Positions 1 to 11,775 of a DNA stretch of 64,000 nucleotides are shown piece by piece. This DNA is from Buddleja alternifolia (Eukaryota > Streptophyta > Magnoliopsida > Lamiales > Scrophulariaceae). The stretch is from NCBI GenBank assembly GCA_019426215.1, contig CM033394.1, positions 48,234,423 through 48,298,422 on the forward strand. Direction: 5' to 3'. Positions within the stretch are counted from its first letter, which is position 1. Every line of letters begins with the position of its first letter. The notes beneath the pieces are model-generated. The model was not told the origin of the DNA. It ran no database searches and worked only from the letters and a program-made list of their open reading frames with translations. The position numbers and the translations under genes are program-made.

Positions 1-81
1 AGGGGTTTTTAAATAAATAATATAGTTTTTAATAATATTTATATAAATAATACATAAAAAAATAAAAATTCGAAAGTGGTG

Positions 82-404
82 AACAGTGAAGATGACATGT
101 GGCATGTCGTCTTCACTGTTCATAAATAAATAAAATAAAAATTGAACACGACATTTGAAATGTCGTCTTCAATTTTCTCTTCTTCTTTTTTTATAATTTT
201 TGTAAATTAAATATAATTTTGTAATTAAATATTTTTTTCTATATATATATATATAATTTTATTTTTTTATATAATTAGAAGACGACATTTAAAATGTCGT
301 CTTCATAATTAAAAATAAATAAAATAAAACATGTCGTCTTCACTGTTCGTAAATAAAAAAAAAAGAAAATTGAAGACGACATTTGAAATGTCGTCTTCAA
401 TTTT
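82..404. repeat. Array of AT-separated palindromes built on GACGACAT/ATGTCGTC
   Basis: Four near-perfect inverted repeats lie at about 82-120, 141-174, 274-310 and 366-404, with a half copy at about 328-350. Each pairs a GAAGACGACATTT-type arm with AAATGTCGTCTTC across a centre of 0-3 bases, and AT-rich spacers separate them. No coding potential is visible. Short palindromes repeated like this are typical of sub-terminal regions of plant DNA transposons (CACTA or Mutator type). No terminus or target duplication is visible because the window starts here, so the family is a guess. Confidence 0.6.
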
Positions 405-825
405 TTTTTATATAATTTTCTTAAATTAAATATAATTTTTTCTACATATATATAATTTTATTTTTCTATATAATTATATATACTACTATTACCTACATAT
501 ATACATATACATTTGAACATATATACATATATATTTGTACATATATACATATATATTTATCTATATAATAATTATTACAATCTCAATATTATATTATAAC
601 TTTTAATTATTGACAGACAAAAACTTACATGATTTGACAGCTACAGTAATTTATGTTCCCCCTGAAAACAAAACCAAACACTATCTCACCAAAAAATCAC
701 TTAAAAAACAACTCCCAAAACATAACCAAATATAATCCCATCAAAATTGCACGTGTCTCCATAAATTTTTCACCAATAATTCTCACCAAAATACCATCCC
801 AAAACATAACCAACATAGCTAGAGA
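405..825. other. AT-rich spacer with ACATATAT-type simple repeats
   Basis: The stretch around 484-570 alternates ACATATATAC and ATATATTT runs. I see no gene, RNA or transposon terminus here. The short open frames are unremarkable AT-rich sequence. Confidence 0.5.
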
Positions 826-990
826 TTTTCTAGGAAATTGTTGTGTGGATGTGGATATGGATGAGCATTGACCATACTACTTTATCTAGATCACAATATA
901 TCAACATATTATTTATGTTGAGTGATTGGTGTAACAAGGGAAAACATGAAAAACTATCCATATATGAGATGAGATTGCTAATTATTTATA

Positions 991-1564
991 GGGGTAATGA
1001 CATTTTATCATCCAAACTATTTGGGGTTTTGCACTTTTATAAACAAATTTTATTTTTTTGCACTTTCTTATCCGAACTACATTAATTTTTACAAAATTTT
1101 ATATTTTAGCATTTTCCGGCGAATAGTGGGAGTATTCCGCCAGGGTTCCATCATATATATCATATGTGATCTCTTTAAGAATAAATATAAAATTTTATCA
1201 ATTGAAACAACAACTTGGTGTGGTTTCGCTATTTTGAATTCTAATATTCAAAGTATCATTTCAACTTAAAAGAGTAAAAATAGTGAACCGCAAGTTCTAT
1301 TAAGTGTCATTTACCCTTAAAAGCGTCATATGCAATGTATGTAATGAAATTCCGGCGAATATTTCACCAAAGAATGCTAAAAATATAAAATTTTATAAAA
1401 AACCGTGTAGTTCAGATAAGAAAGTGTAAAAAATAAACAAGTTTAGATAAAATAATACAAAACCCGTTTAGTTCACAAAAAAAATGCAAAAAATAAAAAT
1501 AAAAATTTTTGTTTACAAAAGTGCAAAAACCCAAATAATTTGGATGGGCAAATGTCATTACCCC
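991..1564. mobile_element. 574-bp MITE with long TIRs and a 9-bp target duplication
   Basis: The left end GGGGTAATGACATTTTATCA is inverted at the right end (complement GGGGTAATGACATTTGCCCA). Homology of the arms continues for tens of bases (GCACTTTTATAAAC against GCACTTTTGTAAAC). The element is flanked by TTATTTATA at 982-990 and 1565-1573, a perfect 9-bp duplication. The matching site in copy B (about 3370-3385) has no insert, so an empty site is visible in the same window. The 9-bp duplication and long TIRs point to a Mutator-like non-autonomous element. It has no credible ORF. Confidence 0.9.
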
Positions 1565-2990
1565 TTATTTATATATATGCAATAGTTTTAAACGAAGCCG
1601 GTTAATATTTCACTTCGTTTTTCATCTCATCTATGGATAGTTAAATTATTTATATTAATGTGTACGAAGCCTATTAATATTTCACTTCGTTTTTTTTTTT
1701 TTTTTTTGAAGTTTTAAATTAAACGCGCATCGCGCTGTTCTTGTTAAAAATAGTAATTAAAAGTTAGCACTTCAGGTCATGTATTTTGGAATGGCATTTC
1801 ATATCACATCTCATATCTCTCATCTCACGTACACATTACAGTTACATAATTCACACAATTCTATATATTTAAATATAGATTTAGGATTTGGATCATGTAT
1901 AAGAGAAGTAAAATACGAAAAGTATACAATTCTTAGTTAGAGCAAGTAGGTTATTGTATGTTTAATTTTAAGTAAAGTTTACCGCTATGTGTAGGATTTC
2001 TCACACCATGCATGTTTGCTTATTTACGATTTCACTATGCAGACGATACTGATCATTTATTGTAATATGATGACATTTTTTGTACTTTGCTTCACCGCAC
2101 GATGAGTGAGCTATAATATTTCCTTAAGTATAAATTTTGAATGAATTATATATATACATTTGTAGTTTAGATGTGTTATGAATTACGAAATAAAGCAACA
2201 TTTTAAAATAAAAGATTTCAAATGATATGCCGGTGCCGCATATTGCATATATAGTAACTAGGGTTCGTGCATATATAGTTCAATATGAGATTGCATTGTT
2301 AATTTACTGTGTGGAATGATTTTTTAAGGAGTTCCGGACGTTAAATTCTTATACAACTATAATTATTCATGTAATATTGATTCTTATACAACTATAATTA
2401 TTCATGTAATATTGATTCCACATGAATCTCATTATGTATTGGATGATTGCGATTGTTTAGAGACGACAAGTCCCATAAAAGACACGTGTGTGTGAGTCGA
2501 TTTTCCTTTTGCTTAGTGATGTAGCTTCCTTCCGGGATGAATATTGGCCACAAAGTTACTTATTTTGTTTCCCTTCCAATTTCTTGATAAATTGTCGTGT
2601 TTGAGCTATAGTAATTAATTAGCGTAGACTACTTATATTTCCGGATACTAATATATTTTCTGAATCGTTAAGTGAGGTTTATTGCTGGAGTAATGAATTT
2701 CGATTCTTTCTTTCAAGTTGAATTGCGACTTTCGGAGTCTTTGTTGATGATATAGTCCACTTGAGCTATTTTTAGATTTTTGCAATATTTAATGATATAC
2801 GAGGACTTCATATTTCTGAAGATGTTTTATATATTTTGGGCCACATTTTGACATTTTGGTCTTTGTTTTCTTGTGAAATTGTGAACTACGTGAACCATAT
2901 ATGTCAGTAATTAAGTACTCGTTTATACGAGAATGTCACTTGAACTTCGTTGCCACTCAAATTTTTGATCATCATAGCTTACCCTGAACA

Positions 2991-3066
2991 TCATGGAGGA
3001 AGAAATTCGAAGAGGGATTGACGTCTACTTCTGCGACCTGCACCGCTTCGACTCAAAGAAACAAAG
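2991..3066 (+). pseudogene. Coding-like exon fragment, copy A (unrecognised protein)
   Basis: An ATG-led frame at 2993 reads MEEEIRRGIDVYFCDLHRFD and continues to SKKQR. The copy B counterpart at 4672 carries an in-frame 3-base indel and several silent changes, which is how a once-coding sequence behaves. After residue 25 copy A runs into a 39-bp-period tandem repeat (3061-3133) and loses similarity. I do not recognise the family. It may be the first exon of a gene captured by, or broken in, the duplication. Confidence 0.4.
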
Positions 3067-3133
3067 ATATTTCCTTCTTTATACAATACAATGCATAAAA
3101 CAAAGATATTTCCTTCTTTATACAATACAATGC
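3061..3133. repeat. Two-copy 39-bp tandem repeat at the junction of the duplication
   Basis: A 34-base stretch beginning ACAAAGATATTTCCTTC occurs at 3061-3094 and again at 3100-3133. It sits exactly where copy A loses similarity to copy B, so it marks the rearrangement junction. Confidence 0.8.
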
Positions 3134-3202
3134 TCCGAATTAGGTGGAAACAAAGAAGTGATCCAAGCAATGCTGGACAGTTCCGCATATTAGTGAAGGA
3201 AA

Positions 3203-3938
3203 CAGAGATTTTTTGGGCAATTGTTGTGTGGATGTGGATCTGGATGAGCATTGACCATGCTACTGTATCTAGATCACAATATATCAACATATTCTTTATG
3301 TCGAGTGATTGGTGTAACAAGGGAAAACGCGATGAAAAACTATCCATATATGAGATGAGATTGCTAATTATATATATATATATGCAATAGTTTTAAACGA
3401 AGCCTGTTAATCTTTCACTTCATTTTTCATCTCATTTATGGATAGTTAAATTATTTATATATATGTGTAAGAAGCCTGATAATATTTCACTTCATTTTTT
3501 TTTAAGTTTTAAACGCGCCTTGCACTGTTTTTGTTGAAAATAGTAATTAAAAGTTGGCACTTCAGGTTCAGGTCATGTACTTTGGACTGGCGTTTCATAT
3601 CACATCTCATATCTTTCATCTCATGTACACATTACATGTATATAATTCACACAATTGTGTATAATTAAATAAAGATTTAGAATTCGTATCTTGCATAAGA
3701 GAAGTAAAATACCAAAAGTATAAACTTCTTAGTTAATTAGAGCTAGTAGGTTATTGTATGTTTTTATTTAAGTTTACTGCTATGTGTAGGATTTCTCACA
3801 CCATGCATGTTTGCTTATTTATGACTTCACTTTGCAGATGGTACTAATCATTTATTGTAAAATGATGACAATTTCCGTACCTTGCTTCACTGCACGATGA
3901 GTGAGCTATAATATTTCCTTAAGTATAAATTTTGAATG

Positions 3939-3978
<40 letters not shown>

Positions 3979-4754
3979 AAATTAGATGTGTTATGAATTA
4001 CGAAATGAAACAACATTTTAGAATAAAAGATTTCAAAGGATATGCCGGTGCCGCATATTGCATATATAGTAACTAGGGTTCGTGCATATATAGTTCAATA
4101 TGAGATTGCATTGTGTACTGTGTGGAATGATTTTTTAAGGAGTTTCGGGCGTTAAATTCGTATATATACAACTATAATTATTCATGTAATATTTGATTCC
4201 ACATGAATCTCATTATGTATTTAATGATTGCGATTGTTTAGAAACGACAAGTCCCATAAAAGACACGTGTGTGTATGTGAGTGGATTTTCCTTTTGCTGT
4301 TAATTAGCGTAGACTATTTATATTTCCGGATACTAATATATTTTCTGAATCGTTAAATGAGGTTTATTGCTGGAGTAATGAATTTCGATTCTTTCTTTCA
4401 ACTTTAATTGCGACTTTCGGAGTCTTTGTTGATGATATAGTCCACTTGAGCTATTTTTAGATTTTTGCAGTATTTAATGATATACGAGGCCTTCTTATTT
4501 CTGAAGATGTTTTATTTTGGGCCACATTTTGACGGTTTGGTTTTTGTTTTCTTGTGAAATTGTCAACTACGTGAACCATATAAGTCAGTAACTAAGTACT
4601 CGTTTGTGAGAATGTCACTTGAACTTCGTTGCCACTCAAATTTTTGATCATCATAGCTTACTCTGAACATAACGGAGGAAGAAGATATTCGAAGAGGGAT
4701 TGATGTCTACTTCCGCGACCTGCACCGCTTCGACTCAAATAAACAGAGATTAAA
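3203..4754. repeat. Segmental tandem duplication, copy B
   Basis: This is the second copy of the unit described at 826. It lacks the 574-bp MITE and one 35-bp tandem unit, and it has an expanded TA microsatellite at about 3945-3974. Its coding-like end continues further than copy A, through LKHLKTVFECVGNP to about 4793, where an AATAGTAATTG context could have been a splice donor. Confidence 0.85.
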
Positions 4755-4793
4755 GCATCTAAAGACGGTCTTTGAATGTGTCGGAAACCCAAT
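4672..4793 (+). pseudogene. Coding-like exon fragment, copy B (unrecognised protein)
   Basis: The frame reads TEEEDIRRGIDVYFRDLHRF, then DSNKQRLKHLKTVFECVGNP, without a stop. The position of the copy A start codon is ACG here, so this copy cannot start at the same site. The fragment ends just before a poly-T tract and the MITE at 4816. I do not recognise the protein family. Conservation of frame between the copies is the only coding evidence. Confidence 0.4.
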
Positions 4794-4815
4794 AGTAATT
4801 GATATTTTTTTTTTT

Positions 4816-4984
4816 GGAAAATGCTATATACCACCGTTTTTATACCATTAATTTTTCACCGCCCCTTGATTTAGAAAGTATGGATGTATTAAATCATTAA
4901 AATCAAATAATTCCAAGTAATTTCTTACTAAAACTAGAGGAGGTAAAAATCGGTGATATATAAAAGGTAGTATATAACATTACC
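4816..4984. mobile_element. 169-bp MITE inserted in a poly-T tract
   Basis: The left end GGAAAATGCTATATACCACC is inverted at the right end (complement GGTAATGTTATATACTACC), followed in both arms by a CACCG motif. Nine T residues follow the element and eleven precede it, consistent with a T9 target duplication, although a homopolymer cannot prove one. No ORF. Probably the same Mutator-like class as 991-1564. Confidence 0.7.
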
Positions 4985-7317
4985 TTTTTTTTTGATAAAA
5001 AAAATTCTATTTCTAATTAAGTAAACAAAAGGTCCATAAAAATTTCGAGTACCAGTTTGCCTTCCAGGGTGTTTTCACTTTTGAGATCACTAGTAAGGAG
5101 CACGTCCGTTGCGCGTGGTTCATATGAACTTGTTTAAAAAAATTGTATAATTTAAATACTTATTGAATAAAATTGATATCTCGATGCACTTCATAAATAA
5201 ATTGAATGACCTACAATAATAAAAATTGAAATAATAAATAAAATGAAATATACATAAATAAAGTTTAATCTTAAAGGTCTCATTAGTCCTTTTATTGTTT
5301 GATCATGATGGATGTTGCAACTTTCTTTTTACTTGACTTCATGAATTTATTTTTATATTACTTTCTTAAATTGGTTAACATCTCTTTATCACCACTTAAA
5401 ATTATGTTGTTGATGTTCCGGTCCTTATTGTTCATTGTCAGTTGTTTTGCCTTGTTAGCATCACTTTCTTCATTATATGTGGTGTGTTTATCTTAAAGTT
5501 CTTTGATTTAGAAATGTTAGGTGTCGAATCCACACAAAAATAATTTCTACTCCTAAATTTGCAAATAGCGATGAGCAGGGTCGAATCTTCAGGGATTGGT
5601 TCAGATTATTTCTCAAATTACTAAAATTAAAATAAAAGAGGGGGGGGGGGGGTTTAATAATCGATTAATCTAAAATTAAAGTAAATAACTAAAATTATTT
5701 AAAATCAAGAGATGCAAAATTAATCAAATAGAATAAATGAATATGTGGTGAGATTCTAGCCTAAGGAGTTATCTTCGTTTTGATTCAAAGAGTTGATCCT
5801 TGATGCAAAGATACTTCAATGTTCATGAATAAATTGGCTATAGTTATTAACAAGCTCTAACAACCTAGTTTCTCCTTAATTTATCGATAACCAAAACAAG
5901 CTCTTTGATTACTTTTCTTATTGATTAAACAACCCTAAATAAGCTCTTAGGATTTAATTTAACAATAGCATTAAGAAATAGAGAAACACCAATTCTAACC
6001 AACAAACTCACAAGCTCGGTTCCTTTAGATTAGATCACATATTCCCTTAACAACAATCGAAAAATTGTCCATAATCAATGTTATTAACTGCCACAAATAT
6101 TAGAATTGACCAAACAATTACGGATCCGAGGTTCTAAATGGCTATATACTATTCCGACAATCAAATAACGAGTCCTTATCATTCAGTTAATCAAAATAAT
6201 AATTTCAACAAACACAGAAAATATGCAAATGCTCAAGAACAAAGAAGGAATAAACATAAATTAGATCTCACAACTTTTGTAGAATCAAAACTTCAATAAT
6301 GCTTGGCTAGAACTTGAGTGTTTAGCAATACATCTTGAAAAAAAGAAAAAACGCAGGAATTCTTCTCTTCTCCATGAAAATAATGTGTAGTATCAAAAAG
6401 TGTTGGAGCGATCATAATATTCCAGCAAATCCAATTATATATATCTAGTCAAAAGACTCCTAACTAAATCAAACTCTAATTCTAATGGAATAAAGAAACT
6501 AATTCCTTAATAGAATAAAATACTAATAAAACTCCTAAAAACTAGGAAAGCTTCTAAAAAATAGGAAGACTTCTACAAAATAGGAAGGCTCCTACTCATC
6601 ACACTAAAATAATGTGTCTTCATCATTTTCTTCTTTTGCTCCATCTTTTTCTTCCTTTTCTTCTTTTACGAACTTTCACCTATCAAAATAAAAAATCATA
6701 ATAAATATCTATTATTAAAACTCAAATACCAATAAAAGAATAAAGGAATTATATGAAAAATATGCATAAAATGCATACTAACAAGAAACTATTTAAAAAG
6801 TTTCAGTTACATTTTTCTCCCAATTATTCATGTTTTTCTTTCTTTTCTTCTCCTTGTTTATTTCTGGTTGTGCCTTTTCAGTTGCATCACTATGACACTA
6901 AGTTTTCCTCATTTATTTATGATCTTATGCTAAGTTCGAGGAGAAAACAAAATTTATTTGATGCTTGAAGGCTCAGTTACGAGTCACCTATAATATTTTG
7001 AGTTATGTTCTCTCTAAAATATTAAAAATTTAAGTTAGCAATTTATATACTTCATAATATCACCATCTTCATTGTAAAAGCTCGTTGGAATATAATCGGT
7101 GTTGAATTTGGACAGTTTCTTAGAAAAGATATATTGTTTATTAATATTAGGGTGTTACATAAAGATTGTGCATACTGCATACTTTAAATAATAAAGACAT
7201 AGAAAAGATTGACATTTATATAAATTTAAAACTTTTTGATCTACATAACCAATAAAAAGTACCTTGCTCGTGTTTAGCATTACTTGATTGAACTCTATCA
7301 CTAACACGAGTTGAAGG
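4985..7317. other. Gene-free AT-rich region with an unclassified repeat-like block
   Basis: No gene is supported. The block at about 5500-6620 contains GGTGTCGAATCCACACAAAA and a second GGGTCGAATCTTCAGGGA phrase. These are reminiscent of dispersed plant LTR-type repeats, but I could not find terminal repeats. A 13-base G tract lies at 5640-5652. The open frames at 5299 and 6753 are hydrophobic AT-rich frames with no recognisable content. Confidence 0.4.
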
Positions 7318-8230
7318 AGCTAGCGGAGGCAAATGTTTGGATATTCTGATCGTTAGGGAAAAGAATTGGATACTGCGACGGGTCATAACATCCAATATAA
7401 TATTTTATTCTAGTTTGTGACTTGAATGAGCATGAATTACGATGTGTAGTTCGAATGACATGTTAGCATTATTTGCTTCAATCCATTTACCTTCAATTTG
7501 ATCACCTAATGGGGAATTATACAGTCGTTAATCTAATTTTCACATTTTTCGAAATATGAGGTTGAACCTTTTATATTGCAGGATAATTCTTAAATTTGTT
7601 GACGAATTTTGCACATGAATTCACATCTAAAAATTTTATGCGCTTCTTTTTAGTAGATTCTAATAAGCTCGAGTCTTGCATTATCTTCATTCTCTTCTCA
7701 ACCTCATTTTTAGTATCAGCAAAATACAACTGGAAAAATCCAAGACCATCTTCTCTAGGAAGTAAATCTGGTAGGTCGTGATAATACATTCCCCTGTGTT
7801 CGAAAAGTGTAAACTCCTCACCTTATAGATGCAAGCTCTTTTATCTAAGGCTTGTTAGCCTAGTGGTATCAGCTTTCACTTTCATGTAGGTGGTCTTAGG
7901 TTCATTTCCAGGCTGTCACAAATTAAGATTTTTCTCTCCTTATTTGGAGTTTTATAAGGTCTGTGTGGCCCATAATTAAAAATTATCGGCCCGAATTTGT
8001 CAAGGTAGGGTATCCCGCTTTGTCTAGAGTAAAAAATAAAAATAAAGATAATATGGAATTGAAAGCACACATTTTTTCTAAATTCGGCGGTCTCTTCTTC
8101 TTGGAATGAAAGTAGCTCGTACAACTCATTAAAAACTCTTATTGACTCAAGTTTAATTTTTCCACTACTGCAACAGAAATCTGTAGGCTCATATTTAAGT
8201 TTTACAACGCCATCATAATTGCAATTCGAT
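7318..8230 (-). pseudogene. Helitron Rep/helicase N-terminal relic
   Basis: Reading leftward, the frames give VVKLKYEPTDFCCSSGKIKL, then NELYELLSFQEEETAEFRKN, then GVYTFRTQGN, DLPDLLPREDGLGFFQLYFA, DTKNEVEKRMKIM, and finally FELHIVIHAHSSHK and IKYYIGCYDPSQYPILFP. This order matches the Helitron-like N-terminal domain of plant Rolling-Circle/Helicase proteins (cysteine motif, VYTFRxQGQ, LPDLLP, LQLYFxDT, HAHS, YYGCYDPLQYPLLFP). Several frameshifts and stops break it, and a SINE splits it at about 7842-8040. No Rep catalytic motif or helicase domain was found and no Helitron termini were located. It is a dead fragment. Confidence 0.75.
7842..8040 (+). mobile_element. tRNA-derived SINE inserted in the Helitron relic
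   Basis: A box-A-like TAGCCTAGTGG lies at 7856-7866 and a box-B-like GGTTCATTTCC at 7899-7909, with 32 bases between them, as in pol III promoters of plant SINEs. An A-rich tail (AAAAAATAAAAATAAAG) ends the element. Helitron coding similarity stops on one side and resumes on the other, which independently brackets an insertion. Exact ends and a target duplication were not identified. Confidence 0.6.
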
Positions 8231-10767
8231 ACTCTTTTTTCAGTTCATGCATCTCTGAGGTCACATGCTCATAAATTTTTGAACCTAAAAGATTGAGATG
8301 TGTAAATATGCTAAAGTTTAGTATAGTAAGGAGATTAGTTCCATATATCGTTCTTATTGAACAAAAATTTTAAACGTATAACCTTCTGATTCATATGGAA
8401 CCATTTGAGCTCCAAGAAGCCAATGAGCTTGACAATTTTGGCAATTTCGATTTTGAAGTTTGCACTTGAGGAGAATGCACGCATCTCCATTGCTTTTGTA
8501 ATTCATTAACATGTTGACTATATTTTCTTTCTCTTCCTTAACATGAAACCTAAACTAACTAATTTTTTTTATTTATGCATAATCAATATATAAATATTTA
8601 ATCTATTATTCATATCAAAGAATTTATTATCACATACACACTCATGGTCATTTCTCATTTATATATTTTTTTTTCTTTTATCTCAACTTGTGGGTTCTAG
8701 TTTAATGAGTAAAAATATAAATTTAAGTTTATCATATATTTTGGATTAACATAATAAGGTTATCTTAATTCTCACAAAAATAAATACAATAAGAAAATTT
8801 ATATGGAATTTGTATATTTGTAGCAAAAGAATGTAATATAATATAACATAACAGCAATAATATAATAATTTATACAAGACCTGCAAATAAATGTATAGTC
8901 CAAGTATTATTTATTTATTTTTCATGTTTATTAGAAATAATTTGTACTTTTAGACTTTTAGTGTGTTATGACAAAAGATTTTGTTTTGTTAAGTACGAAT
9001 ATAGAGTGACATCTGCGTAATAGTAATTCATTCTATATATAATCAAGAATTATGAACTTTTTTTGTTAAAAATATTGGCTATTATTAATTTTAATATTTT
9101 GTGATAAAATGTACTTCTTCTCTCGGTCTTTCAACCACAATTTGTACTTTGAAAGTGTTAAAGCTCACACAGAGCTGTAAATTCCTGGAGGAGGGAACAA
9201 CACAAATCATTGCAATGTCAGTAAATTCTTCTTTTTTGTGGCTAAATCATGTCTCTTTTTTTTTTTTTTCTAAATCATGTCTCTGTAGTTTGAAGAGTCT
9301 CAAGTTTCTATTTTCTATGTTTTGAATTATATTAGATTTTTGAACCTTGAAGGACATCGCTAATCTAGCTCTTTTAATATAAAAAGTATATCATATATAC
9401 TACTCTGATTAGTATATTATTATATTAAATATACATAGAAATACTTTTGTTAACTTTTTCCTTTAAATTTTATTTAATATTTTGTTAAAATAACTATGAT
9501 ATAATTAATTTGTGAAATGGAACTTGGCTTTGACATTAGAAAATTGACTTCGACAAGGAATTAATTACAAAAGATATTGGATAGATGTAAACATCAGGAA
9601 CTGCAAAAGATTGTAAAGTCAAATCAAAATCATGATTAAAAATAGAATGTGATATTAGAGTCATGGCTATAAGTTAATTCTTCAAATTAATTAATTCATT
9701 CATATTCATATCAATAATTTAGTTAAATACTGAACTACACCAAACAAATACGTACATTGGACAAACTAAACACATCCAATTCCTATCAACATACAATACA
9801 AGTGACAAACAAGATCTAATCTCTCCTGAAATTTAAAAAGACAATTATAATAATCAATCTTTAACATTGGAGCACAAAAATGAAACTCAAATCACAAGCT
9901 ATTGAATATCAAAAGCTTCACTATTTTCTTCTGCAGATGTCTACATTCGTTCTATCCCTTCAGTCCAATTTTGAGCTTCCGTACCAACATCAATCTTGAA
10001 AGACGGAGCCCAAACACTATCATCAATAGTAGAACTAAAATTGTGTTTGACAACAAAGGAGATATACTAAATTGTTTTTGTGCTTCTGTAAGGGTACTAC
10101 TTTAGTTTGCAAATTCAGCAGAATCTGTAGTTTAAACTACTGAAATTTGAGGAAACCAAAATGAGGGTGAAATGAATATATAGAGAAGAGGTGACGTTTA
10201 ATATTATTATTGAACTCCACTTAACATATACATTAAAACATAGTTGTTAACTATTAATTTGAAGTTCATGCATATTATAATCAAAATTATTTTTTTTATT
10301 GGAGGATAATACTAAATTTATTACAATAGGGTTATTTTATTCTTAACAGAAAAATTAAGAAATGTAAATCATCTCATATCATTCATACTTTTAGAATAGT
10401 TTAAGGATTAAGGATTTAGAATAGTTTAAGCATAAGGATAAGGATGAGTCTTTCAGCCATAAAGAGGGCTCTTTGATAGCTTCAACTTCAACCTGTATTG
10501 TATTGTATTGTATTGTGAGTCCACGCCTAGAAATCCCTATTGTATAACTTCCTACTTAATTTGTTATATCAAATTCCATAAAATTTACATATCCTTTGGC
10601 AGCTGTATCAAAGTTAGTTTGATTTCTTTTGATAATTATTGATTAGCATGTCTTATTCGTTGATTATCATGTATTTTTGAAATCGTATATACTTAATTGG
10701 ATTTATTAGTGTATATGTAAGAAATAAAAGAGGTATCTTCATTTCTGTATTCATTAGTTATTTTATC
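8231..10767. other. Gene-free AT-rich spacer
   Basis: No gene or complete element is supported. At about 8395-8500 on the minus strand a short frame CKLQNRNCQNCQAHWLLGAQ with paired cysteines may belong to the Helitron relic or to a captured fragment. A short (TATTG)n microsatellite lies at about 10494-10515. Confidence 0.4.
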
Positions 10768-11035
10768 GGGGGAATTACATGCACACCCCCTTGCTTTAAA
10801 GTTGATTATATTTATAAAAAAAAAAAATCAGACTTTTGGTAAATGACAACTAGGACCTCTCAAGGGCCTATTTGTAAGGTTCACATGAGGTGAAATTATA
10901 AGAATTTTGAAATCCACATGGGGTATATATAAATGTAAGAATGCCTCAACATGAGGGCACTTTACGTAAATTCAAAAATGTTAGAGGGTTTTCTGTAATT
11001 GAAAGTAACACTAAGGGTCTACAGGTAATTATCTC
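10768..11035. mobile_element. 268-bp MITE with perfect 9-bp target duplication
   Basis: TATTTTATC occurs at 10759-10767 and 11036-11044. The ends GGGGGAATTACATGCACACC and (complement of the right end) GAGATAATTACCTGTAGACC form imperfect TIRs. The interior is AT-rich with no coding frame. The assignment rests mainly on the exact target duplication plus the AATTAC..G.A.ACC terminal match. Confidence 0.75.
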
Positions 11036-11068
11036 TATTTTATCACATCCATTTGGTTATGGAATTAA

Positions 11069-11418
11069 GGGAAATTGCAATATTAGTCTTTTAGAATAGA
11101 GTTAGTTGTAATTTTAGTCCTATCGCTTACAAGTTTACAAATTATTCTCATGGGATATATTTCATTGGAACTTGGTCCAAACTGCTAAAAATTTAACGGA
11201 ATTTCGCACGAATAATCCATATGTTGTTAGTTTTATTACTGATTATGTATGAGGCACGCGACCAAATTAACGGCGCCGTCATTCGTTTATTAACGGTTTG
11301 GACTAAAAATGTAACAAAATGTAACTTATATGACTAATTTTACAAGTTTGTAAATGATTAAAATGACTAAGAATGCAACACTTGCCATATCATATGAGAC
11401 TAATATTGTAATTCTCCC
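11069..11418. mobile_element. 350-bp MITE adjacent to the previous one
   Basis: The left end GGGAAATTGCAATATTAGTC is inverted at the right (complement GGGAGAATTACAATATTAGTC). Further arm similarity includes ACAAGTTTACAAATTATT against ATCATTTACAAACTTGT. The flanks are TGGAATTAA (11060-11068) and TGAAATTAA (11419-11427), eight of nine matching. It starts only 24 bp after the end of the preceding element's duplication. Probably Mutator-like. Confidence 0.75.
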
Positions 11419-11775
11419 TGAAATTAATTGATTTAATTATTAAAACAACCCATATAAACTAAGCTTAATTAGTCTTGTGCCATATAGAATAGGTTAAAAA
11501 TTCTGAATATATAATCGATGATATACAACATTGCTGTCAGATATTTTGAATAGTGTTTAAGGTTATAGTCTAAGAGTTCTCCATGGTACTCTCACGCCTT
11601 TAATATTGGACTAATTAAAAAGAAAGAATAGTGGATAAAAAATTAATTTATTCCCAAATAAAAACATTAATCAATTTTCATATAGGAAAAAATCTCATAT
11701 ATACCGTATATGGTATACTTCAAAAAGATTCATCAGGGTGAAACAGTCGTCTCCAACCATTGTTGCTATCATCAT

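Larger units (their letters stand above)
826..3066. repeat. Segmental tandem duplication, copy A
   Basis: From about 826 this stretch matches 3203-4754 in the same orientation over nearly its full length, with substitutions and small indels. Shared landmarks include TGGTGTAACAAGGGAAAAC, CACACCATGCATGTTTGCTT and GACAAGTCCCATAAAAGACA. Differences specific to copy A are a 574-bp MITE at 991-1564, a two-copy 35-bp tandem repeat at 2345-2414 that is single in copy B, and a retained ATG at 2993 in the coding-like end. The duplication is seen directly. Its mechanism (unequal exchange or template switching) is not determined. Confidence 0.85.

Noticed and set aside
82..404. Regular repeats as a CRISPR array
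   Set aside because: The host is a plant, the units are palindromes of unequal spacing with AT-rich gaps, and there are no unique equal-length spacers.
843..1269. Short plus-strand open frames (80-90 residues) near the window start
   Set aside because: They fall in the duplicated non-coding unit and the MITE, show no frame conservation between the two copies and match no family.
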